The notes beneath the pieces were generated by a model that worked only from the letters and a program-made list of their open reading frames with translations, searched no databases and was not told where the DNA came from. Below, in pieces: positions 18,417 through 27,622 of a DNA stretch of 64,000 nt. This DNA comes from CAZCJU01 sp964562175 (lineage in GTDB: Bacteria > Bacillota > Clostridia > Oscillospirales > CAG-272). Position 1 is the stretch's first letter; every line of letters starts with the position of its first letter. The translations under genes were made by a program, and so were the position numbers. The stretch lies in contig CAZLRV010000003.1 in assembly GCA_964562175.1 (NCBI GenBank), positions 1 through 64,000 of the forward strand. Direction: 5' to 3'.

Positions 18417-19817
18417 TTATTCATTATATTCAAAGAATGCGCGGCACGCCTTGTACATATTGTAAACGTCGTTCTTTGCGACCACCTCATACGGTGCGTG
18501 CATGGATATGACCGCAACACCGACATCTATGGTATCTATATTGTTTTCGGAAACATACTTAGCGACAGTACCGCCGCCGCCCTGATCGACCTTGCCCATC
18601 TCGCACATCTGCCATACGACCTCGCTCGAATCGAATATCTTACGTATCTTCGCAACATATTCCGCATTTGCGTCATTTGTATCGCTCTTTCCTCTGCTTC
18701 CGGTAAATTTGCATACGGCAACACCGGAGTTTACTATAGCGGAATTGTTACGCTCATATGCATATGCGAAATTCGGGTCATACGCCGCCGCAACGTCTGC
18801 GGACATACACATTGAACGCTGTCTTACCGCACGCTCGTTTTTGCCCATGCTGTGGCAGATATCCGCAATAATATCGCACATTACGCTCGTTTTCAAGCCC
18901 GTATTGCCGTTTGAGCCTGTTTCCTCTTTATCGGCAAATATTGCCATAACGGTACGCTTCGGCTGTGATATCTCAAGTATTGAGGTAAGCATCGGATATG
19001 CGCACACTCTGTCATCGTGACCATATGCGGCAACAAGTCCTCTGTCAAGTCCGACATCACGTGCTTTGAATGCGGGAACTGCGCAAAGCTCAGCCGAAAG
19101 CAGGTCTTCCTCTCTCACACCGTATTTTTCGTTAAGCAGATAAAGCACATTGAGCTTTATTCGCTCGCCTACCTCGTCATCAGGATATTCCTCACATCCC
19201 ACAAGCAGATTGAGCTGTTCACCCTCTATGCTCTCACCGAGCGATTTTTTATATTGGTCCTTGCCAAGGTGCGGCAAAATATCGTTTATATAAAATATCG
19301 GCTCGTCCTCTCCCTCACCGATACGGACCTCGACACTCTCACCGTTCTTTTTCATTATAACACCGTGCAAAGCAAGCGGAATTGCCGTCCATTGGTATTT
19401 TTTAATGCCGCCGTAGTAGTGAGTCTTGAAGAATGCCATTCCGTCCGACTCATACAAGGGATTTGCCTTTATGTCTATCCTCGGACTGTCAATATGCGAT
19501 GCACAGATAGCAATTCCCGACTCAAGCTCATCCGAGCCTATAATAAACAGAAACGGGTTTTTGCCTCGATTATCGTAATAGTATTTACCGCCCGGCACCA
19601 CGTTCATTCCGAATGTAAATTCGACAAAGCCGCGTTCCCTTGCCTGTTCTATTATATAAGCCGACGCTTCACGCTCGCATTTGCACTCGTCAAGGAAGCT
19701 CTTATATCCCTTGCAATACTCCTTTGCCTCATCAACTTGCTTCGGAAATCTCGAATATGACGATTTTTTTGTATATCCAAGCTCTTCAAGCAACGCCTTG
19801 CCCTGTGACTTCTCCAT
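18417..19817 (-). CDS. M18 family aminopeptidase
   Basis: 466 residues from the ATG at 19817, which has a perfect AAGGAG site; the frame could extend upstream to 19862 but that ATG lies deeper in the neighbouring gene. Zinc-binding and catalytic blocks of the M18/M42 clan are visible: ASHIDSPR (first metal His), YGHDDRVCAY (bridging Asp region), DKEETGSNG (catalytic and metal Glu pair) and VISMHAPYEV (last metal His). Removes N-terminal residues from peptides in the cytoplasm. Overlaps the lytic transglycosylase gene by 32 bases and ends the cluster. Confidence 0.92.
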   Translation of the reverse strand: MEKSQGKALLEELGYTKKSSYSRFPKQVDEAKEYCKGYKSFLDECKCEREASAYIIEQARERGFVEFTFGMNVVPGGKYYYDNRGKNPFLFIIGSDELESGIAICASHIDSPRIDIKANPLYESDGMAFFKTHYYGGIKKYQWTAIPLALHGVIMKKNGESVEVRIGEGEDEPIFYINDILPHLGKDQYKKSLGESIEGEQLNLLVGCEEYPDDEVGERIKLNVLYLLNEKYGVREEDLLSAELCAVPAFKARDVGLDRGLVAAYGHDDRVCAYPMLTSILEISQPKRTVMAIFADKEETGSNGNTGLKTSVMCDIIADICHSMGKNERAVRQRSMCMSADVAAAYDPNFAYAYERNNSAIVNSGVAVCKFTGSRGKSDTNDANAEYVAKIRKIFDSSEVVWQMCEMGKVDQGGGGTVAKYVSENNIDTIDVGVAVISMHAPYEVVAKNDVYNMYKACRAFFEYNE

Positions 19818-20388
19818 TTTTTTCGTTCTCCTTAAGTATTCTTTCGTAAATTTCTCGTGCATTTGCTACCTTTTGCACATATTTTTTCGTTTCCGAAAAA
19901 GGAATATTTATCAAATGTCCGTTCTCAGATATCTCATCGTCATCAAGCCATAGCTTTACCTGTCTTACCCCTGCGTTATAAGCGGCGTACGCCGTTTCCC
20001 ATATTGCAAATTCCCTCTTGCAATATGCCAGATAATACGTGCCGCACCTTATATTAAGCTCCGGGTCGGTCATTTTTGCCTCGTCGTACTCAATTCCCTC
20101 TTTTTCACACACCCACTTAAACGTATCGGGTATGAGCTGCATAAGACCGACGGCACCCTTTGAGCTTTTCGCATTCGAATCAAAGCCGCTCTCGGTCTTT
20201 ATTACCGCATAAACGACTTCCCGCTCAACATCGTACATTTGAGCGTATTTTTCGACAAAGCTCGAATATTCAATTACATATTCTTCCCTCTGCTTTTTCT
20301 TTGCCATCGAATCGGCTGTATAGCCTATACATATCGACAAAACGAGCAGAAGCACTACTATAATGCTTCTCTTTAATGCTTTTCCCAT
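19786..20388 (-). CDS. Lytic transglycosylase, SLT domain
   Basis: 200 residues from the ATG at 20388, which has a GGAG site inside the end of coaE; the frame can open 7 codons earlier. A single N-terminal signal/anchor (RSIIVVLLLVLSICIGYTA) leads into an Slt domain: VIKTESGFDSNAKSSKGAVGLMQLIPDTF with the catalytic glutamate in TES, then AYNAGVRQVKLWL. Cleaves peptidoglycan glycan strands outside the membrane, forming 1,6-anhydro ends. Clustered with the SpoIID-like transglycosylase gene, which hints at joint wall remodelling. Confidence 0.9.
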   Translation of the reverse strand: MGKALKRSIIVVLLLVLSICIGYTADSMAKKKQREEYVIEYSSFVEKYAQMYDVEREVVYAVIKTESGFDSNAKSSKGAVGLMQLIPDTFKWVCEKEGIEYDEAKMTDPELNIRCGTYYLAYCKREFAIWETAYAAYNAGVRQVKLWLDDDEISENGHLINIPFSETKKYVQKVANAREIYERILKENEKNGEVTGQGVA

Positions 20389-20978
20389 TTCAGCTCCGTC
20401 TGCTGACATATGCTCCGCACTCGGTCATAAAGCTCTTCAATGCCCGAATCGTTGTGTATGAGTATATCGCAATTTTGTTCAAAAAACTCTTTTGTATGTT
20501 GGCTTGCAAAGCGTTGATACGCTTGCTCTTTCGTTATTCCGTCACGGCGCATGACTCGCTCGGCTCTTATCTCATCATCGGCGACAACGCCGATAACGAA
20601 CTCGCAATCTTCTTGCATATCTGCTTCAAACAGCTGAGGCGCATCTATGAAAACAACCTTCTCACCGCATTTATCTGCCTCGCCGACAAGCTCGTTTATC
20701 GCAGACTTAACAAAAGCATGCGTTATTTTATTCAGTTCGTCAAGCTTGGTCTTATCCGAAAACACGATAGCACCGAGCTTTTTTCTGTCAATGACACCGT
20801 CATTAAGAACCGTTGCACCGAAGCTCTGCCCTAATTTTATGCAAAGAGGCGAGTTTTTATACAGCAGCGAATGATATACCGCATCCGCATCTATCACGGT
20901 ATAGCCGCACTCGGCAAATATTCGTGCCACCTCGCCCTTGCCCGCACCGGAGCAACCCGTTATACCTATTATTCTCAT
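20373..20978 (-). CDS. coaE: Dephospho-CoA kinase
   Basis: 201 residues. Final step of coenzyme A synthesis, phosphorylating the ribose 3'-OH. P-loop GCSGAGKGEVAR at residues 8-19, DADAVYH, FIDAPQLFEA and the RxxRDGITKEQAYQR lid region are all present. Its ATG overlaps the stop of the upstream SpoIID-like gene by 4 bases, and its end overlaps the transglycosylase gene. Confidence 0.95.
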   Translation of the reverse strand: MRIIGITGCSGAGKGEVARIFAECGYTVIDADAVYHSLLYKNSPLCIKLGQSFGATVLNDGVIDRKKLGAIVFSDKTKLDELNKITHAFVKSAINELVGEADKCGEKVVFIDAPQLFEADMQEDCEFVIGVVADDEIRAERVMRRDGITKEQAYQRFASQHTKEFFEQNCDILIHNDSGIEELYDRVRSICQQTELKWEKH

Positions 20979-22825
20979 TTTGTAAGCTCTTTGCGATCCG
21001 CTATCTCACTTGTTGGGAAATAAGTTTCAAGTATCTCCGCACAGCTTTTTCCCAGCTCCGCAAGATCTCGTCCTCCGTGCTGACTTATACCGACTCCGTG
21101 ACCGTTGCCCGAACCGATAAACGTAAATTCACCCTGCTCGCCCGCCCCTGTTTCGGTGTTTTTCAGAAAATCACGTACTTCTGCCAACACATCACACGAT
21201 ACGGTCGTTGCCGAGGTCTTTACGTCAAGTGCCTCGGGTGATCTTACGCTCACGACTCCGAGCGAGGTCTTTATGTTCAACTCATCCTCACCCGCAACGA
21301 CCTTTATGCCGTCGGCAGTCATCACGTAAAGCCCGTATATGGCTTCATCCGTATAGCCGTTTTCCACTCTGCCGTTATGCTCTATTACAAAGTTTCCGCT
21401 GTAGAGATACTTATAAAAGGCGTTTCTTACGTTTCTCGTTCTCGTTATCGTAACATTCGTATTATGTATATCTGTTATCGTTACACGGTAAACGTAAGAC
21501 GAATTATCGCACAGAGTTATTTTTATATCGGCTATTTCGTCCTTCAGCGTCGTATAGCCTCTTGTGTTCAAATACGAGCATAGCTCCGATGCGCTTGTCT
21601 TGAATTCCCAATGTCCGTAGGTTCGCCCCTCAAGTATCTCCCATGGGGTGAACATTCCTTGAAGATAGGGTAGCTCATCCTGATTCCAGACCTGATGCCC
21701 TGCGGCGATACTGCCGCCGCCGAGGTCATTGCAATATGCATCGACAATTTTTCCCTCACATATAAGCACCTTATCCTTGGTTGCCAGAACGGAATCCCTG
21801 ACATTTTGGTTTACTCGTCCCATTCCCTTATTGTTTTGGCAATGAGAGGATGCGCAAATATCAAAGCCGTGCTTTTTATGCTTTCCGATATTGGCATATG
21901 CATACGAGCGTGCGGTTATTGCAAACGCCTTTACAATTTCGGTGTGCCAATGGTTGTATATCTCCCACGGCACAACGCCCATGGTATATTCCTCAAGCGA
22001 GCATATTATTATCAGTGACAGTCCGTCGGCACTCTCACTCTCGTTTGTGTATCGCTTGAATTCGTTTATTCCCGATCTGTAATAGCCCGTATCGAGCTTT
22101 ACGTAATTTTCCTCGCCAAGTGCGTAAACACCGAGACCGCCCTCGTTGCCGCAATCGAATAAAAAGAGTATCTCGCTCTTATCCGAAAGTATGACAATGC
22201 TTGTTTCCGTATATCCGACGCCCGTGCATTGCACGCCGTAGCACTCACTTAAACCGACCGAGGCTTCGTTTGCCGCCTCAAGTGATGAATACTGTCCCGC
22301 TTTTATTTTGTACTCGCCGTTTTCATATGAGGGAATAAGCGTATACTCACTCGATTTTTCGTAAAAGGCAAGAAGTGCCGCTTTTGTTTCTTCCTCGGTG
22401 CTGTATATGCCGTCGAGCAGAACATGGTAGCCGCCGACAGACGGCGAGGACGTTCTGAAATAGTATCTGTAACCGTCCTCATCATTCTTGTACTTCAAAT
22501 TTCCGTCTATGCAAACGTATACGGTGCTTTGTTCAATTCTCCATATGCGATCGTATTCTTTATCGTTTGTTTTGTAAAGGTCGTATCCCTCACCACTGCT
22601 CGATGAGCCTCGCAATCTGTAAGAGGTCAAGGTGTCCTCGGCGTAATAAACGCCGAGCCTGAGCATTACATCCTCATCGGTATATAAAGAATACGATGGA
22701 GGTATCTCGTCAACTCCGTGTACACTCAAAATTGCCGAAATCAGCACGCCTATCACCATAAGTGCGGCAATTATGAGCGAAACTATACGAATAATGAGCG
22801 TTTTTTTGTTACGATACGATCTCAT
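20975..22825 (-). CDS. SpoIID/LytB domain protein
   Basis: 616 residues. An N-terminal membrane segment (IIRIVSLIIAALMVIGVLISAIL) is followed by two SPOR-like repeats at about 125-210 (YHVLLDGIYSTEEET, YKIKAGQYSSLEAANEA), which in the family bind denuded glycan. The SpoIID domain starts at about 270: YTMGVVPWEIYNHW with the likely catalytic Glu at about 288, then AITARSYAYANIGKH and GHGVGISQHGG near the end. Degrades peptidoglycan as a lytic transglycosylase. It could serve engulfment in sporulation or vegetative wall growth; the combined SPOR and SpoIID layout and lack of spo neighbours leave this open. The start overlaps the upstream gene by 17 bases. Confidence 0.88.
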   Translation of the reverse strand: MRSYRNKKTLIIRIVSLIIAALMVIGVLISAILSVHGVDEIPPSYSLYTDEDVMLRLGVYYAEDTLTSYRLRGSSSSGEGYDLYKTNDKEYDRIWRIEQSTVYVCIDGNLKYKNDEDGYRYYFRTSSPSVGGYHVLLDGIYSTEEETKAALLAFYEKSSEYTLIPSYENGEYKIKAGQYSSLEAANEASVGLSECYGVQCTGVGYTETSIVILSDKSEILFLFDCGNEGGLGVYALGEENYVKLDTGYYRSGINEFKRYTNESESADGLSLIIICSLEEYTMGVVPWEIYNHWHTEIVKAFAITARSYAYANIGKHKKHGFDICASSHCQNNKGMGRVNQNVRDSVLATKDKVLICEGKIVDAYCNDLGGGSIAAGHQVWNQDELPYLQGMFTPWEILEGRTYGHWEFKTSASELCSYLNTRGYTTLKDEIADIKITLCDNSSYVYRVTITDIHNTNVTITRTRNVRNAFYKYLYSGNFVIEHNGRVENGYTDEAIYGLYVMTADGIKVVAGEDELNIKTSLGVVSVRSPEALDVKTSATTVSCDVLAEVRDFLKNTETGAGEQGEFTFIGSGNGHGVGISQHGGRDLAELGKSCAEILETYFPTSEIADRKELTK

Positions 22826-23354
22826 ATTCGCCCCTCACCATTATTTCCGTGCCGTTTTGCGTGCAGACTACGCCTCGTCCGTCGCCTCTCGGTATTGAAA
22901 TAAGATGATTTTTCAATATTGTTGCGCCGTTTGCAAGCGATAAGTCCGTGGTCTTGTCGGTAAGTGTCTGTGAGGTCGAGGGACATACGGCTTTGGCTGA
23001 GCCGGAGCGTAACAACAGCTCACAGCTTCCCTTGGGCATAAGCCGTTCGCCGAGCTTCAATGCCACGTTTTCATATTCATAAGAGGTGCTTGAGCTGCCG
23101 CCGCCCTGCGATTGCTTGGCTACCTCATCACGCACGAGCTGAGCAAGCTTCGCTTCCATTTCGGCTTTGACCTCTGTCTTTATCTCCTCACGCATTTTTT
23201 CGACGTAAGACAGCGACACAAGCGGATCGTCCTTTGTACTGTAGCCCGCCTCACCCGTTGCGGTAACGAGCATACAGCACAGCGTTCCGACTATTATAAC
23301 GCCGCCTATGGAATTTTTTATCGTTGTATATATTTTTCCGATATTTTTTTTCAT
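22809..23354 (-). CDS. Small secreted/membrane-anchored protein, unknown function
   Basis: 181 residues from the ATG at 23354, preceded by GGAGAGCAA. An N-terminal hydrophobic anchor (SIGGVIIVGTLCCMLVTATGEAG) is followed by a helical, charged stretch at about 50-80 (VEKMREEIKTEVKAEMEAKL), a Gly/Ser linker and a C-terminal beta-rich domain (ALKLGERLMPKGSCELLLRSG ...). I do not recognise the family. It lies between the topoisomerase pair and the SpoIID-like gene and overlaps the latter, so an envelope role next to wall hydrolases is a reasonable guess, no more. Confidence 0.7.
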   Translation of the reverse strand: MKKNIGKIYTTIKNSIGGVIIVGTLCCMLVTATGEAGYSTKDDPLVSLSYVEKMREEIKTEVKAEMEAKLAQLVRDEVAKQSQGGGSSSTSYEYENVALKLGERLMPKGSCELLLRSGSAKAVCPSTSQTLTDKTTDLSLANGATILKNHLISIPRGDGRGVVCTQNGTEIMVRGEYEIVS

Positions 23355-23364
23355 TTGCTCTCCT

Positions 23365-25596
23365 TTATATTCCGAGCTGTTGTTTATCCAGATCGTACTC
23401 TTCAAGTAACGAGGTACTTGCGGGCACCTTTATCTTTCTGTATTTTGCGACATTTTCAAACGGTGCCTCCTCTGCGGTATATGCACCGATGACACGTGCG
23501 CCTTTTTTAAGGTTTACGAGCGTTATACCGCCGGCACTTCGAGTCGTTTTCTCCGATATCAGCTTTGAGGGTATCAATGCGCCTCGCTTGTTATCGGTAA
23601 CGAGCAATATCGATATCGGCTCCTTCTCGTAGAAAATACCCACTATCGGCGATGCGGTGCTGTATGCACCGGTAAGCTTGCGGCGGTTTGACTTTGTTTC
23701 ATAGCACGACGGGCTGACGCGAACGCCTTTTCCGTTTTCAAAGACGAATATAAATCTGTCATCGGGCGATATATCCTTAAGCAGCTTCATGAATATTGCA
23801 CGCTCGCCCTTTTCAAAGCCGAGCTTTGTGGGTATATAATCGCCGAGTGCCGATGCCTTTGAGCAATCGAACTCCGACAGCTTCGCCTTGTACACCTGCC
23901 CTTTATCCGAGAAGAATATCACCTCGTCGATGTTTTCACCCCCTTCGGTCTGTGCTATGCTGTCGCCGTTTTTGAGCGTTTGCTCGTCGCTTACCTTAAG
24001 CGAGGTCAAGCGGCACTTTTTGAAATATCCCTCTTTTGTGAAGAAAAGCTTTACGTTGTAGTTTTCGATATTTTCCTCATGCTTATATGTTTGAGTTTCG
24101 TCCTCCTCCATTATAAGCGTTTTTCTCGGCTTGCCGTACTTCTTTTTTATCTCTTCAAGCTGCTTTGCGATAAGCTTTTTTATCTTTTTATCATCGGATA
24201 TTATGTCCTCAAGCTCCGCTATCTCGTTTTGAAGCGTTGTAATGTCCGCTATTCTGTTCAAAATATACTCACGGTTGAGGTAACGCAGCTTTATCTCGGC
24301 AACGTACTCGGCTTGTACCGTCGTGAGGTCGAATTCTTTTGCGAGATTCGGCACGACATCCGCTTCCTTTTCCGTGTTTCTTACGATCGCTATCGCTCTG
24401 TCTATATCAAGAAGTATCTTGCCCAGACCGAGAAGTAAATGAAGCTTATCTTTCTTTTCCTCAAGGTCAAAGCTCAGCTCACGCCTCAGGCAGTCTACTC
24501 TGAATGCTATCCACTCGGAAAGTATCTCAACGACTCCCATGACCTTAGGCGTGCCGTTTATAAGCACATTGAAGTTACAGCTGAAGGAATCCTCGAGCGG
24601 TGTCAGCTTGTACAGCTTAAGCATGAGCTTATCCGGATCAAAGCCGCGCTTTAAGTCAAGGGTGAGCCTGAAGCCGTTTATGTCTATCTCGTCACGGTAA
24701 TCGGATATCTCCTTAATTTTGCCGTCCTTTATGCCCTCGCCTATCTTCTTCATTATCTGCCCTATCGTGGTCGAATAGGGTATTTGAAGTATCTCTATGC
24801 AGTTGTTTTCCTTATCGTATATATATTTGGATCTTACCTTAAATGAGCCGTGACCCGTGGAATATATCTCTCGCATTTTTTCTCTGTTGTAGAGAAGTAT
24901 GCCTCCGCCGGGAAAATCGGGGGCTTTGACTATATCGAGCATACGATCCACGCTCGTATGGCTGTTTTTCAAAAGCTCAATAGTTCCGTCACATATCTCG
25001 GCAAGGTTGAACGAGCATATCCTTGACGCCATACCGACGGCAATGCCGAGGTTTGAGGAAACGAGAATGTTCGGAAAAGCCGTTGGAAGCAGAACCGGCT
25101 CTTTTCTTGTGCTGTCGTAGTTGTCGACCATATCGACGGCATTTTTGTTGAGTCCGGAAAATATCTCTCGGCATATCGGAGCCAGCTTCACCTCGGTGTA
25201 ACGGCTTGCCGCATATGCGTCATCACTGTATTGCTTACCGAAGGAGCCTTTTGAATCTATAAACGGGTGAAGCAGTGACTCGTTGTCAACGGTAAGTCGC
25301 ACGAGCGTTTCGTATATCGATGCATCTCCGTGAGGATTGTAACGCATTGTCGCACCGACTACGTTTGTGCTTTTCGTTCTCTCCCCACTCATCAAATTCA
25401 TTTGGTGCATCGTATAAAGAAGCTTACGCTGTGCGGGCTTGAAGCCGTCTATCTCCGGTATTGCACGGGAGATTATTACGCTCATCACGTATGGCATATA
25501 GTTTTTTTCTATCGTCTCGGTTATGGGCTGGTCTTTTATCTCGGCTTGCGTGAAATTATCCGTTATAAGCCCGTCTTTTTTCTTTTTCTTCGCCAT
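23365..25596 (-). CDS. Type IIA DNA topoisomerase, subunit A (ParC/GyrA-like)
   Basis: 743 residues. Breaks and rejoins DNA with the subunit encoded just upstream. PYVMSVIISRAIPEIDGFKPAQRKLLY opens the winged-helix domain; the active-site tyrosine is in AASRYTEV, about residue 133. The coiled-coil tower follows, then a C-terminal region (from about 500) with partial beta-pinwheel repeats (VFENGKGVRVS, YKAKLSEF). No GyrA-box (QRRGGKG) is visible, so a topoisomerase IV-like decatenase is more likely than gyrase. Sequence blocks diverge from the standard ParC of Bacillota, which may mean a second, lineage-specific pair. Confidence 0.9.
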   Translation of the reverse strand: MAKKKKKDGLITDNFTQAEIKDQPITETIEKNYMPYVMSVIISRAIPEIDGFKPAQRKLLYTMHQMNLMSGERTKSTNVVGATMRYNPHGDASIYETLVRLTVDNESLLHPFIDSKGSFGKQYSDDAYAASRYTEVKLAPICREIFSGLNKNAVDMVDNYDSTRKEPVLLPTAFPNILVSSNLGIAVGMASRICSFNLAEICDGTIELLKNSHTSVDRMLDIVKAPDFPGGGILLYNREKMREIYSTGHGSFKVRSKYIYDKENNCIEILQIPYSTTIGQIMKKIGEGIKDGKIKEISDYRDEIDINGFRLTLDLKRGFDPDKLMLKLYKLTPLEDSFSCNFNVLINGTPKVMGVVEILSEWIAFRVDCLRRELSFDLEEKKDKLHLLLGLGKILLDIDRAIAIVRNTEKEADVVPNLAKEFDLTTVQAEYVAEIKLRYLNREYILNRIADITTLQNEIAELEDIISDDKKIKKLIAKQLEEIKKKYGKPRKTLIMEEDETQTYKHEENIENYNVKLFFTKEGYFKKCRLTSLKVSDEQTLKNGDSIAQTEGGENIDEVIFFSDKGQVYKAKLSEFDCSKASALGDYIPTKLGFEKGERAIFMKLLKDISPDDRFIFVFENGKGVRVSPSCYETKSNRRKLTGAYSTASPIVGIFYEKEPISILLVTDNKRGALIPSKLISEKTTRSAGGITLVNLKKGARVIGAYTAEEAPFENVAKYRKIKVPASTSLLEEYDLDKQQLGI

Positions 25597-25617
25597 TTGC
25601 TCACATTGCCCCTTTCT

Positions 25618-27612
25618 TTATATATCGGCATCCTTGATGTACAATGCGCCGTATTTTGTGATAAATTCTTTTCTTGAGTCTATATCGTCGCCCAAAAGCG
25701 TGTCGAATATTTCAGCCGTCTTTGCCGCATCCGCCTCGTTTACCCGTATAAGACGGCGAGTTGCTGGCGACATTGTGGTATATTCCATCATCTCGGCGGT
25801 ATTCTCGCCCAAGCCCTTGGAACGCTGTATGGTGCATTTTTGACCGTCAAGCTTTTTCAGTATCTCCGCCTTGTCCTTTTCGTCATATGCGAAATATTCC
25901 TCGTCCTTTGTCGATATTTGGTACAGCGGTGACTCGACTATATAGACCTTGCCCGCCTTGATAAGCGAGGGCAACAGTCTGTAAAATATCGTCAATATCA
26001 GCGTTCTTATCTGAAAGCCGTCCTCGTCGGCATCGGTGCATATTATTATCTTGGTGAATTTCAGCTTGTTTATATCAAATTCCGCATCCTTGTCGCTCTT
26101 ATGCTTTGACTTTATCTCAACACCACAGCCCATTACCTTGAGCAGATCTATGATTATTTGGCTCTCGAATATTCTGTCATAGGAGCATTTCAAGCAGTTC
26201 AGCGTTTTGCCTCGCACGGGCATTATCGCCTGAAATTCCGCTTTTCTGGCATATTTACACGATGAAAGTGCGGAATCGCCCTCGACGATGTACAGCTCTC
26301 TTATTTGCGGATCTCGGCTTCTGCAATCGACGAATTTTTCTATTTTGTTTGTCAGCTCGTTCGTCGTCTGAAGCTTCTTCTTTAAGTTAAGACGTGTGCT
26401 TTCCGCACTCTCTCGGCTTCTCTTGTTTACAAGCACCTGTGTTGCGATCGCCTCTGCATCGCTTTTGTTCTCGGCAAAATATATTTCAAGGTTGTTTTTT
26501 ATAAAGCCCGTCATATGCTCGGCGATAAAAGCGTTCGTTATCGCCTTTTTCGTCTGGTTCTCGTAAGAGGTCTGTGTCGAAAAGCTGTTTGTAACGATAA
26601 TGAGAGAGTCCTCAACGTCGGCAAAGGTTATCTTCGATTCGTTCTTGTTGTATTTTCCCTCGTTTTTCAAGTACTTGTCTATGGCGTAAACAAAGCCGTT
26701 TTTGACAGCCTTATCGGGTGAGCCGCCATGCTCGAGGAAGCTTGAGTTGTGGAAATACTCTATCACGTTTACGGTATTTGAAAAGGCAAATGCAATATCG
26801 TATTTCAGCTTGTAATCGGGTCTGTCCTCTCTGTCACGTCCCACACCTTCGCCGTGCCAGCTGACCGTCGGAAACATTTCCGTACCCGATGCCATACTCG
26901 TGACGTATTCGGAAATGCCACCCTCGTATAGATATTCTTTTGTATCGTATTCACCGTCGCTCTTTTGCCACTTCAACACGAATTTCAAGCCGGCGTTTAC
27001 TATCGCTTGCTTTTTAAGCGTATCATCGTAATATTCAAACGGAATGTTTATATCCGTGAAAACGTCAAGGTCGGGTTTCCAGCGTATTATCGTTCCCGTT
27101 TTCTTCTCTCTTTTGCCAAGCTCACGCACCGAAAGCTCACCCGCGGGCTTTCCCCTTGCAAATTCCATCGAGCTTACGTAGCCGTCGGAATATGAGCTTA
27201 CCGTCATATACTCGCTTGCGTACTGCGTGGCACAGGCACCCAGACCGTTGAGTCCGAGAGAATACTCGTATGCACTGCCCTCCGTGTTATTCTCGTATTT
27301 GCCGCCGGCATATATCTCACAGAAGATAAGATCCCAGTTATATCTTCCCTCTTTCTCGTTGTAGCCCATCGGCACGCCGCGTCCGAAGTCCTCGACCTCA
27401 ACGGAATTGTCGGAAAAGACAGTCACGTTGATAATGTCACCGTAGCCCTCTCTTGCCTCGTCTACCGAGTTCGATATTATCTCAAACACGGAATGCTCAC
27501 ATCCGCCCAGCCCGTCCGAGCCGAAAATTACAGCCGGACGTAATCTGACTCTATCCTCGCCCTTGAGCAGTCTTATATCCTGCGAATTGCCGCTGTCCTT
27601 ACTTTTTGCCAT
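25618..27612 (-). CDS. Type IIA DNA topoisomerase, subunit B (ParE/GyrB-like), divergent
   Basis: 664 residues from the ATG at 27612 (GAGG site 8 bases upstream; another ATG two codons earlier is too close to it). The ATPase domain shows VRLRPAVIFGS where RKRPGMYIG is usual, FEIISNSVDEA (GHKL N-box) and GLNGLGACATQ in place of GLHGVGASVV. The TOPRIM domain has YIVEGDSALSS (catalytic Glu about residue 444) and DADEDGFQIRTL where DADVDGAHIRTL is standard. Catalytic acids are intact, so the enzyme should work, but key positions differ from gyrase and ordinary ParE. Followed by its partner subunit after 21 bases. Confidence 0.88.
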   Translation of the reverse strand: MAKSKDSGNSQDIRLLKGEDRVRLRPAVIFGSDGLGGCEHSVFEIISNSVDEAREGYGDIINVTVFSDNSVEVEDFGRGVPMGYNEKEGRYNWDLIFCEIYAGGKYENNTEGSAYEYSLGLNGLGACATQYASEYMTVSSYSDGYVSSMEFARGKPAGELSVRELGKREKKTGTIIRWKPDLDVFTDINIPFEYYDDTLKKQAIVNAGLKFVLKWQKSDGEYDTKEYLYEGGISEYVTSMASGTEMFPTVSWHGEGVGRDREDRPDYKLKYDIAFAFSNTVNVIEYFHNSSFLEHGGSPDKAVKNGFVYAIDKYLKNEGKYNKNESKITFADVEDSLIIVTNSFSTQTSYENQTKKAITNAFIAEHMTGFIKNNLEIYFAENKSDAEAIATQVLVNKRSRESAESTRLNLKKKLQTTNELTNKIEKFVDCRSRDPQIRELYIVEGDSALSSCKYARKAEFQAIMPVRGKTLNCLKCSYDRIFESQIIIDLLKVMGCGVEIKSKHKSDKDAEFDINKLKFTKIIICTDADEDGFQIRTLILTIFYRLLPSLIKAGKVYIVESPLYQISTKDEEYFAYDEKDKAEILKKLDGQKCTIQRSKGLGENTAEMMEYTTMSPATRRLIRVNEADAAKTAEIFDTLLGDDIDSRKEFITKYGALYIKDADI

Positions 27613-27622
27613 TATCATAACC

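Noticed and set aside
19017..19760. 247-residue forward ORF inside the M18 peptidase gene
   Set aside because: Shadow frame; no ribosome site and no domain, while the reverse frame has all M18 motifs.
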